DNA of 64,000 bases. It comes from Vibrio gallaecicus. Lineage in GTDB: Bacteria > Pseudomonadota > Gammaproteobacteria > Enterobacterales > Vibrionaceae. Below are positions 1-7,548 of the stretch, piece after piece. Positions within the stretch are counted from its first letter, which is position 1. Every line of letters starts with the position of its first letter. The position numbers and the translations under genes were made by a program. The DNA is taken from NCBI RefSeq assembly GCF_024347495.1, contig NZ_AP025490.1, positions 2,170,001 through 2,234,000 on the forward strand, in the 5' to 3' direction. The notes below the pieces were generated by a model, which was not told the origin of the DNA, searched no databases, and worked only from the letters and a program-made list of their open reading frames with translations.

Positions 1-708
1 AGACCTCTTCATTACGGAACTTTCGGAGAATCAGGCTGGACTGATATTTTAGTTAAAACGATATGGTTTGTTTTTGGATTTGCAATGACAGCACTTTCAG
101 TTTCAGGAACCATTATTTACTACAAACGAACCAGATCCGAAGTTTCACGCATTATTCGCCCTTCAATGTCTAAATCTAAAAAAAGGCTACTTAAAGCTTG
201 GCTAGTCATTAGGCCCTGGGGTGGCCCAATGTCCGGTTTCAAATATCTTAACTGGGCGTTTATTTTGGTTATGTGCATAGGAATTAGTATTGCCTTCAAG
301 CTTCAACGAGAGGGCACATCCGGTGGCGGATACCAATACCAACAACAAACCGTTGGGCAATGGGATATTAGCTTGCAAGTCGTACTCGGTCTTTTAGAAA
401 AAGACCTGCCTCCAATTAGTCCCGGTAGAAAAACTAACGTTAATGCGTTTGTTGAAGGTGACTTCTCTAACATCAAATTTATGTACGTTGACTTCAAAAA
501 ACCACGGACACTAAGAGCTCCTGGTTTTGTTATCCACGGTGTAACTGGCAATTTAACCGCCCATGTTGTTGTTCCAAAGAAGCTGCCTACCGACGCAAAA
601 CTTTGGCTAACGATTGAAGACTGGAGTGGCGAGTTTTACCAAGCCTCTTGGTCACTCATGCCTGATGGTGTAGGTACGTTCGACAAACGAACAACCGATC
701 TAAATTAG
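1..708 (+). CDS. PepSY-associated transmembrane protein, 3' part
   Basis: The reading frame is open from base 1, so the start lies before the window and only the C-terminal 235 residues are seen. The first codons encode a PLHYGTFG-type motif followed by a hydrophobic helix ending in IIYYKRT, a pattern known from PepSY-TM proteins. A second hydrophobic segment (WAFILVMCIGISIAFKL) and a soluble tail rich in beta-type sequence follow. PepSY-TM proteins are inner-membrane proteins often found beside iron or other metal uptake genes, some with reductase roles. Here it heads a same-strand run of metal ABC transporter genes, with the next start 23 bp away, which suggests one operon. Family assignment is fairly secure; the exact role is inferred. 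Confidence 0.8.
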   Translation, partial: RPLHYGTFGESGWTDILVKTIWFVFGFAMTALSVSGTIIYYKRTRSEVSRIIRPSMSKSKKRLLKAWLVIRPWGGPMSGFKYLNWAFILVMCIGISIAFKLQREGTSGGGYQYQQQTVGQWDISLQVVLGLLEKDLPPISPGRKTNVNAFVEGDFSNIKFMYVDFKKPRTLRAPGFVIHGVTGNLTAHVVVPKKLPTDAKLWLTIEDWSGEFYQASWSLMPDGVGTFDKRTTDLN

Positions 709-731
709 AACGAATAAGAAGGCTTTAAATC

Positions 732-1067
732 ATGTTAAGAAGAGCAACTCTACTCTCAATAACTCTTGGCTCAATGCTTACGAGTATTGCTAGCTTTGCA
801 CACTACCCCATCTTGACTTGCAACGTAGGACACAATGACCAGAGCAAATTGGTGATATGTGAAGCTAGTTTCTCAAATAGAGCTAAAGCCCCAAATGTCA
901 TTATGGAAGTATTTTCTGACGAGGATGAAGTATTGTCCTCTGGCGTGACTGATGAAAAGGCGATGTACCAGTTTCCTCTCCCAGAAGGTGATTACTTCAT
1001 TCTTATGGATGCGGGACCAGGACATGTCCTAGAGATATCTAACGATGAAGTGAATAACAATTTATAG
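732..1067 (+). CDS. Small exported protein in metal-transport operon
   Basis: The 111-residue product starts with a clear Sec signal peptide (residues about 1-23, hydrophobic core then SFA-H). The rest is a small beta-rich domain with two cysteines (in LTCNVG and VICEA). The mid-section resembles the carboxypeptidase-regulatory or transthyretin-like folds of periplasmic metal-operon proteins, but I cannot name the family. It sits 23 bp after the PepSY gene and 3 bp before the next gene. A periplasmic accessory role in metal handling is inferred from position only. Confidence 0.7.
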   Translation: MLRRATLLSITLGSMLTSIASFAHYPILTCNVGHNDQSKLVICEASFSNRAKAPNVIMEVFSDEDEVLSSGVTDEKAMYQFPLPEGDYFILMDAGPGHVLEISNDEVNNNL

Positions 1068-1070
1068 GTA

Positions 1071-1637
1071 ATGCTCGTGAATCATTCCATTGACTGTAAA
1101 GTCAAATCGTTAGACTCAAAGATGGTGTTTGTTGAAATAATTCCACCAGCCGACGGGAAGAAAGAAGACAAAATAGTGTTGAGTTGTATTGTAGCCGTTG
1201 TGCTCACTGCATCCTCATTGCTGTTTTGGTTATACCCGCCAAAAAGTAACCACAAGCCTACTATTCCGCAAGGTATGCACGCGCATTTAACCAGCCTAGC
1301 AAACGCGACAGATGAGATATTAATGATGAGTGAAATGGGCGAAAAATTCCCTAGCCTCTCTGAGTTAGTCAATTTCGACATTGCGCCTTTTACACAGCAG
1401 AACATCGGTAATTTAAGTGTCGTTTCATGGAAACAAGTCGATCACTGCTTTATTGGCGAAACCCACATCAATCAAGTTGATTATCAAATGCGCTTAATCG
1501 TCGGCGATACCAGTGGAGCTTCAATTGCTTGGCGTGTTGCACAACCAGACACACTGGAAGAGTTATGTTCTGTTCAAGCAAATAAGACATGGCACACCCT
1601 AAACTCCACAAATAACAACCAACTGCATAGTCATTGA
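1071..1637 (+). CDS. Single-pass membrane protein of unknown function
   Basis: The 188-residue protein has a cytoplasmic N-terminus of about 35 residues, one strong transmembrane helix (about residues 38-56, ending FWLYPPKS) and a periplasmic C-terminal domain of about 130 residues with two cysteines (DHCFIGE and ELCSVQ). It ends in a short Asn/His-rich tail. I do not recognise a named domain. Small bitopic proteins like this occur between PepSY and metal-binding-protein genes in zinc or manganese uptake operons, and here it is 14 bp upstream of the binding-protein gene. Its function is unknown; a link to metal uptake is inferred from the operon. Confidence 0.65.
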   Translation: MLVNHSIDCKVKSLDSKMVFVEIIPPADGKKEDKIVLSCIVAVVLTASSLLFWLYPPKSNHKPTIPQGMHAHLTSLANATDEILMMSEMGEKFPSLSELVNFDIAPFTQQNIGNLSVVSWKQVDHCFIGETHINQVDYQMRLIVGDTSGASIAWRVAQPDTLEELCSVQANKTWHTLNSTNNNQLHSH

Positions 1638-1651
1638 TATAGGGAATTTTA

Positions 1652-2554
1652 ATGTCTTTTTTACATCGTAATATTTTTGCGATTTTTATCGCTATTTTAT
1701 CCCTTTCTTTACCCTCTTTGGCTTTTGCTAAATTAAACATCGGGATTACTTTACACCCCTACTACAGCTACGTGACGAATATTGTAGGTGATAAAGCAAC
1801 CGTAACTCCTCTAATTGATGCGGGATTCAATCCTCATGCTTATAAGCTATCACCTGCGGATTTGTCGCGATTAAAATCTATGGATGCAATTGTCGTAAAC
1901 GGTATTGGTCATGATCAGTTTGCTGTTGAAGCTTTGGAAAGCTTGAACTTACCGCAGCTCACCGTAATTCAAGCAAATGCCAACGTGCCTCTGATCAGCA
2001 AACCGGGAGGGGAAATACACAACCCCCACACTTTTGTATCCATTGACGCCGCGATTCGTCAGATTTATACCATTACCAAAAGCTTAGCAAAGCTAGACCC
2101 GGAAAATTCAAAATACTATCAACGCAACGCACTGAAGTACGCCAAAAAACTACGCAAAATTAAGTCAACAGCTTTAAAGGAAATTGTCGGCTTAAACGTG
2201 AGTAATATTAGAATTGCGAGTACACATGGCGCGTATGGCTATCTCTTACAAGAGTTTGGTATGACAGTATCTGCTGTTGTAGAACCAGCGCACGGCGTAT
2301 CCCCAAGTGCTTCACAGTTGCAAGAAACCATTAATAAAATTCGAAATGCGAATGTTCAAGTTCTTTTCACTGAACTCAAGATGGCTAATCAATACATCAA
2401 CGTCATTGAGAAGGAGAGCGGAACTCGTGTGTTCCACTTTTCTCACATGACTTATGGTGACTACCGGAAAGATTTGGTTGAAACCGATATGAAACACAAC
2501 CTAAGCACCCTCGTTCATTCACTCAAATATGCAGAGGGAAAGCCAACGTTATGA
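1652..2554 (+). CDS. Metal ABC transporter substrate-binding protein (ZnuA/TroA family)
   Basis: A 300-residue periplasmic binding protein of cluster A-I, which captures Zn2+, Mn2+ or a similar divalent metal for an ABC importer. Residues 1-26 are a signal peptide ending AFA. Candidate metal ligands sit where the family places them: His62 (GFNPHAY), His126 (HNPHTF), His192 (STHGAYGY) and Glu241 (FTELKMANQY). The His-rich loop found in many ZnuA proteins is missing. The stop overlaps the next gene start (ATGA), showing translational coupling to the ATPase. Which metal is carried cannot be read from the sequence. Confidence 0.88.
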   Translation: MSFLHRNIFAIFIAILSLSLPSLAFAKLNIGITLHPYYSYVTNIVGDKATVTPLIDAGFNPHAYKLSPADLSRLKSMDAIVVNGIGHDQFAVEALESLNLPQLTVIQANANVPLISKPGGEIHNPHTFVSIDAAIRQIYTITKSLAKLDPENSKYYQRNALKYAKKLRKIKSTALKEIVGLNVSNIRIASTHGAYGYLLQEFGMTVSAVVEPAHGVSPSASQLQETINKIRNANVQVLFTELKMANQYINVIEKESGTRVFHFSHMTYGDYRKDLVETDMKHNLSTLVHSLKYAEGKPTL

Positions 2555-3297
2555 GTTGTTTAATTCCAGATGTTATTTTAGGTCCGTTAATCACACTCAA
2601 AAATGTGGGCTTGGTCGAAGGGAAGTTAACCATACTTGAAAACATTAACACCGAGCTAAAAGCGGGTGGTTGGCACGCTATTTTAGGACCGAATGGGGGC
2701 GGAAAAAGCACTCTATTAAAAACCATTTTAGGATTAACTGACCATTCAGGTGAAGTGGCAATACATTGGCCGCATTCTTCCGACTATTCCCAAGCTCACA
2801 TGAATGACATTGGTTATATGCCACAGCTATCCCCATTTGATTCGAGCTTACCAATCTCTGTGCGTGATTACGTACTAATGAGTCTATCCACCAAACCAGT
2901 TTGGTTTACTCGAACTTTAAAGAAAAACGTGCAATTAGCGCTAGAAGAATTAGGTCTAGACGACAAATTAGAACGCAAACTAGGCGATCTTTCAGGTGGA
3001 GAACGACAAAGGCTCATTCTTGGTATCGCGCTCCTCAAGAAGCCGAGTTTGCTCATTTTGGACGAACCGATGACAGGTTTAGATCAACAAGGCCAAGAAC
3101 AATGCCTTAGCCTCTTATCAAAATTCCACCGCTCTGGAGGAACACTTCTCATGGTCGAACATGATTGGGAAGTAGTTAAAAAACACTGCCAACAGGTGTA
3201 TTGGATAGATAAAACAATTCAAACCCAAGACCACTCAAACACTTTTTTTGCTCAATACCAGCAGCCCAATAAGCTTCACCCTATCGTCAATAAATAA
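2551..3297 (+). CDS. Metal ABC transporter ATP-binding protein (ZnuC-like)
   Basis: A 248-residue ABC ATPase that powers the metal importer from the cytoplasmic face. Walker A is GPNGGGKST (residues 46-54), the signature is LSGGERQ (147-153), Walker B is LLILDEP (167-173) and the H-loop lies in MVEHDWE. All catalytic motifs are intact. It overlaps the binding-protein gene by 4 bp and precedes the permease by 14 bp, so the three form one transporter. Length is normal for the ZnuC/MntB-type family. Confidence 0.92.
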   Translation: MSCLIPDVILGPLITLKNVGLVEGKLTILENINTELKAGGWHAILGPNGGGKSTLLKTILGLTDHSGEVAIHWPHSSDYSQAHMNDIGYMPQLSPFDSSLPISVRDYVLMSLSTKPVWFTRTLKKNVQLALEELGLDDKLERKLGDLSGGERQRLILGIALLKKPSLLILDEPMTGLDQQGQEQCLSLLSKFHRSGGTLLMVEHDWEVVKKHCQQVYWIDKTIQTQDHSNTFFAQYQQPNKLHPIVNK

Positions 3298-3311
3298 TCT
3301 AAAGAGCTCAA

Positions 3312-4193
3312 ATGAACAAAGTATATGATTTTTTTGCTTACAGGGTTGAGCAAGGCATATTGCCACAAATGTTTGAATACGAATTTCTCATCAATGCGCT
3401 GTTAGCCAGCATGATGATTGGTCCTTTACTTGGTCTGCTTGGCACTCTTGTCGTGGTGAAGCGCTTAGCCTTCCTTTCAGAAGCCGTCGGGCATAGTGTC
3501 TTAACAGGTGTCAGCATTGGAATTTTGCTTGGAGAGCCCGCAACATCGCCTCTTATTAGCTTGTTCAGTTTCTCTATTTTGTTTGCTCTATTACTGCAAT
3601 GGGTTAAAGGTCGTTCAACCATTCCTTACGACGCTTTGATCGGTGTGTTTTTATCTTTTGCACTCGCGACAGGCGCAGCGTTACTCCTCTATGTTGCTAA
3701 GAAAGTCAATGCCCACCTTATCGAACAAGTGATGTTTGGCTCAATCTTGGTTGCGAGTACGAGTGACTTAATCATGCTCGCGATTATTTGCTTTATTGTA
3801 CTAATTCTAAGTTACTTCTATGGTAATCACGCTTACTTAGTCGCTATTTCCCCCGATATTGCCCATAGCCAAAGAATCAAAACCAAATTACACGACTATG
3901 CATTTGTCATTTTGATCGCCTTGATTACCGTCGCCTCAGTTAAGATCATCGGGGCGGTATTAGTCGGTGCACTGCTGCTTATTCCTGCCGCCAGTGCTCG
4001 TTTGGTTGCACAGAATCTAAAACAACTTCTTATTTTATCCGTACTCTTTTCCACTACGGCGTCCGTTTTCGGAGTCCTAATTCCCATGTATCTACAGTGG
4101 CCGATATCCGCCGGACCAGCGATTACACTCTTCGCCTGCGGGTGGTTCTTGATTAGCCTTGTTCATCGACAAGCGAATAAAAAGGCAGCCTAA
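3312..4193 (+). CDS. Metal ABC transporter permease (ZnuB-like)
   Basis: A 293-residue integral membrane protein with about eight hydrophobic helices, typical of the ABC-3 permease family for Zn2+/Mn2+. The AFLSEAVGHSVLTGV stretch near residue 60 and the GALLLIPAASARL segment near residue 220 are characteristic of the family. It forms the membrane channel with the preceding ATPase. Its stop is 2 bp before the next start, so the second binding-protein-like gene is in the same operon. Confidence 0.92.
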   Translation: MNKVYDFFAYRVEQGILPQMFEYEFLINALLASMMIGPLLGLLGTLVVVKRLAFLSEAVGHSVLTGVSIGILLGEPATSPLISLFSFSILFALLLQWVKGRSTIPYDALIGVFLSFALATGAALLLYVAKKVNAHLIEQVMFGSILVASTSDLIMLAIICFIVLILSYFYGNHAYLVAISPDIAHSQRIKTKLHDYAFVILIALITVASVKIIGAVLVGALLLIPAASARLVAQNLKQLLILSVLFSTTASVFGVLIPMYLQWPISAGPAITLFACGWFLISLVHRQANKKAA

Positions 4194-4195
4194 CA

Positions 4196-5071
4196 ATGAC
4201 TTTAATCCGACTTATAGTTAAACACCGTGTTGCAGTATTCATTAGCTTACTTGCTCTTACCTATCGCTCATCTTTTGCACAAACCGATGAAGATAACCAT
4301 CTCAAGATCGTGACAGTCATTCCTGTTGTCGCGAGCATGACAGAGGAGCTGGTTAAGGGCACAAACATCACTGTGAAGCTGCTACCGCCTTTGAAGTACA
4401 ATATAAAACGTATCCCTGGGTGGTTGGAACGACAACCTTCAGAGTCTTACCCCATTGCAGATGCTGTCATTGGAATATCCTCAATTTGGTCGAATGTTGA
4501 CGCCTATCCAGCTTTGCGCAATCAAAATATAGCGATAATCCCCATAGACATCGCGCAAGCGTTAATACCAAAAGGTGAAAGAGTCGCAGTGCTGAGCTCA
4601 CAAGGTAAAGTTTCGAGCTATTTTTGGTTAAACCCAGCGAATGCTCTTGTTATGTTAGGCATTCTGCATAGAGATTTATCCCTTATTCTTGATTACAAAG
4701 GAAATAAAGGATCCAAGGAGGAAAAACAAAGGTTAAATGCCAATTTTGCACAAATGAACAAGTCTTTACGTCAAAGCCAAATCACATTTGATAACATCAT
4801 TTTCAATAGCGAATCCATGCTAGTCATAGTGAATAAGCCAGAACTAAAAGGACTTGCTTCTGCCACTCTGCTGCCATTAGTTGAACGTAGAGATGCGATT
4901 GAAGATGGGCTTCAAACCCTTTTGGTCACAAATAGAAAATTACACCACTCTTCCTTAAAAGAGCTTCCAGACAATATTGTTATTTGGAGCGTGGATGACT
5001 TCGCGAAACAGCGTAAAGGATCATTTACCGAGCGTTGGAAAATGAACATGAAGGCTTTGCCCTCAAACTAA
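4196..5071 (+). CDS. Divergent second metal-binding-protein-like protein
   Basis: A 291-residue exported protein (signal peptide about residues 1-28, ending SSFAQ) with the overall pattern of a cluster A-I binding protein. The segments expected to carry the first two metal-binding histidines read PPLKYNIKR and SSYFWLNPANA, both without His. The family would show a PH motif and a motif like DPHVWL there. It may therefore have lost metal binding or changed ligand, perhaps acting as a partner of the first binding protein or a metallochaperone. It ends the operon and is followed by a terminator hairpin. The homology call is by eye and moderate. Confidence 0.68.
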   Translation: MTLIRLIVKHRVAVFISLLALTYRSSFAQTDEDNHLKIVTVIPVVASMTEELVKGTNITVKLLPPLKYNIKRIPGWLERQPSESYPIADAVIGISSIWSNVDAYPALRNQNIAIIPIDIAQALIPKGERVAVLSSQGKVSSYFWLNPANALVMLGILHRDLSLILDYKGNKGSKEEKQRLNANFAQMNKSLRQSQITFDNIIFNSESMLVIVNKPELKGLASATLLPLVERRDAIEDGLQTLLVTNRKLHHSSLKELPDNIVIWSVDDFAKQRKGSFTERWKMNMKALPSN

Positions 5072-5134
5072 GCTAGGCTGTGTTTAAGCGGATCTAATTT
5101 GAAGCACCTGAAAGTTTATACGACTGAGACTTAA

Positions 5135-5164
5135 GCGACTAAAAGTGCAAGTCGCCCTTTTTTT
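5135..5164 (+). terminator. Rho-independent terminator of metal operon
   Basis: GCGACT pairs with AGTCGC across a short loop, followed by seven T (5158-5164). It lies 60 bp after the last gene of the metal operon, in the right orientation. Confidence 0.7.
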
Positions 5165-5286
5165 GCTACTGAAGAATCGAAACCTTTCACTACGAAGAAC
5201 GACCGAACGTATCTACGTTCAGTCCTCTTTGTCTGACTCAAGTTCAACGGAAAAAATACAGTTCAACGGAATAAAAGTACCGTACT

Positions 5287-6351
5287 CTAATCAGCCCCGA
5301 ATGCCGTGTGCACTTTCTTTATAAATAGGTCTTTTTGCTTCATATTGATAAGAGATTTAAACGTCGTCACAGCAAAAGGTAATTCGGCTACACCGCTTTT
5401 TTGCCCTGTTGGAATGAGCGCTATTAACGGATTACGTTTATACCCTTTTACCTTTTTGTTCTTTAGTTTTTTGACTATCGACTTTGCGACGTACTCACCT
5501 TGCTGTTGAGCAAGATAACCCAGTTTAGGTTCACCAACATCAGCAACATCACCTAACGCGTATAAGTTGTTTTGTCCGGTGACCTCCAATTTATCATTCA
5601 CTTTGACGAATCCTTTAGTGTCTAAGATATGCGGTAAATGAGGTTGCAAAAATTCACTGTTCGGTAATGTACCCACTGCCTGAAAAACAAAATCAGCATC
5701 ACTGGTTTTCCCTGTATTGCTATCAATGTACGCCCCATCGACATTGCTATAACTAATATTAAATTCAACTTCAACACCAAGGCTTTTCAATTGTTCTAGT
5801 GCAATTCTGCGTGTTTTTTCTTTAAAACCGTCTAATAATGCACCTGTGTTATGGGCTAACACGGTTTTCTTTACAGGAAATGCGTAGGCAATTTCGCCAG
5901 CTAACTCTACGCCTACAACACCGCCTCCGATAATAAGTACTTTGTCTGCGGATTTTAGTTCGTCGTTGTATCCAAGCATTTCGCCATTTCGTGTTTCTAG
6001 ATCCAATGCCGTTTTTGACTTAGCGATAGGCATAGTTGGGTAGCGTGTTCCTGAAGCAATGATGGCTTTCTTGAATTCTACCAATGTCCCATCCTCTAAA
6101 GTCGCAACACTACTTTTAAGTTTAGTCACTCCGCTTTGTATAAACGATCCCGTCAAAAAGCTTTTATACTGTTTTCTAGCTTTATTTTTTGTGATGTCAG
6201 GAGCAGCCACATTGCGCAGAGTGGCAAAAGTAACTTCGAAGTAGTCCTTTTTATCAACTAGCAACGTTTCTATACCATTTTTTTCTAATTTCTGAGCCGC
6301 TGACACACCAGCAAAGCCACCACCTATAATTAAAATATCGACTTTTTTCAT
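5287..6351 (-). CDS. FAD-dependent pyridine nucleotide-disulfide family oxidoreductase (NDH-2/AIF-like)
   Basis: A 354-residue flavoprotein. The N-terminal FAD site is IIGGGFAGVSAA (residues about 7-18) and a second Rossmann site is LIIGGGVVGVELAGE (about 139-153). The late motif LYALGDVAD is the second FAD-contact motif. This layout fits NADH:quinone oxidoreductase type 2 and AIF/FSP1-like enzymes, which pass electrons from NAD(P)H to quinones. No redox-active CxxC is seen, so it is not a thioredoxin reductase. It is divergent from the LysR gene at 6470, which may regulate it. Confidence 0.83.
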   Translation of the reverse strand: MKKVDILIIGGGFAGVSAAQKLEKNGIETLLVDKKDYFEVTFATLRNVAAPDITKNKARKQYKSFLTGSFIQSGVTKLKSSVATLEDGTLVEFKKAIIASGTRYPTMPIAKSKTALDLETRNGEMLGYNDELKSADKVLIIGGGVVGVELAGEIAYAFPVKKTVLAHNTGALLDGFKEKTRRIALEQLKSLGVEVEFNISYSNVDGAYIDSNTGKTSDADFVFQAVGTLPNSEFLQPHLPHILDTKGFVKVNDKLEVTGQNNLYALGDVADVGEPKLGYLAQQQGEYVAKSIVKKLKNKKVKGYKRNPLIALIPTGQKSGVAELPFAVTTFKSLINMKQKDLFIKKVHTAFGAD

Positions 6352-6469
6352 CTTCGATTACCTTACTTTTCCATCTAACTCGATTCAGTGAAACTAAATT
6401 AGCGCGTTTGATTTTTTGGTAAATGAGCGAAAATACGACAATGATGCGCATTTATGCAACGGTTAAGCA

Positions 6470-7351
6470 ATGAACAAATGGAATGAAATAAGAACCGCTT
6501 ACAAGCTAGCTCAATACCAAACTCTCAGCGCGACGGCTCAGGACATTGGCGTCCACAGATCAACGGTCATGCGCCATATTGATGCACTTGAAGAAGATCT
6601 GGGAGTGGTGCTTTTTCAACGGAATGACAAAGGGTATATTCCAACTGAGGCTGGGCTAGAAATTATGCGATTAGGAGAAGTGACCGAAAACCAATTCTCA
6701 CAATTCACTTCTCAAATAATGAGCAAAGAACAAGCACTGGAAGGGACACTTACAATTACAACCATCGGTGATATGGCCAGCTCGCTTATGCCTTTTATCC
6801 AAGAGTACCAACATAGTTACCCCAACATGCGCGTCGATTTTATTGGTGACATTCGAAACTACAACCTCGAATACGGCGAAGCGGACATTGCAATTAGAGG
6901 TGGAGAAAAACCAACAACGCCAGACAACATCGTATTTCCAATTGCCGATTTAGAGATAGTGCTATGCGCACACAAGAACTATATCGAACTCATGGGAGTG
7001 CCAACTGAAAAGGAGCTACCCCAGCACAGATTTATCGCCATGAAGGAAAGACCTTCTCATTTACCATGGAATGAGTGGATTCACACCAATATTCCCGAGA
7101 AGAACATTGTATTCCTATGTTCAAGCCTGCAAATCGCAGTAAGAGCACTGGAAGCTGGCAGCGGTATTTGCGCTTTACCAAAAGAGATTGTGGATGACAA
7201 TTCTGACCTGATAGAAATTTCATCAAACTTACAATGGCAACTTCCAATATGGGCGTTGGTACACAGAGACATGTTTAACCTAACCAAAATCAAAGCGTTT
7301 ATCGATATATTACGCAGCTCCGAAGGTAAACCAATTAACTTTAAACTTTGA
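6470..7351 (+). CDS. LysR family transcriptional regulator
   Basis: A 293-residue regulator with an N-terminal winged helix-turn-helix (about residues 1-60, containing STVMRHIDALEEDLG and LFQRNDKGYIPTEAG) and a C-terminal effector-binding domain. Divergent orientation to the oxidoreductase 118 bp away is the classic LysR arrangement, so control of that gene from the shared promoter region is likely. The effector cannot be predicted. The Shine-Dalgarno sequence is weak. Confidence 0.88.
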   Translation: MNKWNEIRTAYKLAQYQTLSATAQDIGVHRSTVMRHIDALEEDLGVVLFQRNDKGYIPTEAGLEIMRLGEVTENQFSQFTSQIMSKEQALEGTLTITTIGDMASSLMPFIQEYQHSYPNMRVDFIGDIRNYNLEYGEADIAIRGGEKPTTPDNIVFPIADLEIVLCAHKNYIELMGVPTEKELPQHRFIAMKERPSHLPWNEWIHTNIPEKNIVFLCSSLQIAVRALEAGSGICALPKEIVDDNSDLIEISSNLQWQLPIWALVHRDMFNLTKIKAFIDILRSSEGKPINFKL

Positions 7352-7497
7352 GAATTTACTCTCTAGTGAATTGGCAAATTAAGCCACTTAGTTAAAGTTT
7401 TAGAAATAAAATCAAACCTGAAACTAAAAAACCGGAACAATACTGTAATAACGGCTAACAGAACGTATACGAAATATTCAAAAAGGGCTGTTTGCAT

Positions 7498-7528
7498 AAA
7501 AAAGCCAGCCATAGGGGGCGGCTGGCTT
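7498..7528 (-). terminator. Terminator of the chitobiose operon
   Basis: On the minus strand AAGCCAGCC pairs with GGCTGGCTT (9 bp, 9-nt loop), followed by a T run. It lies 20 bp after the stop of the GH20 gene. Confidence 0.8.
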
Positions 7529-7548
7529 ATTCCTACTACTAAGGTTAT

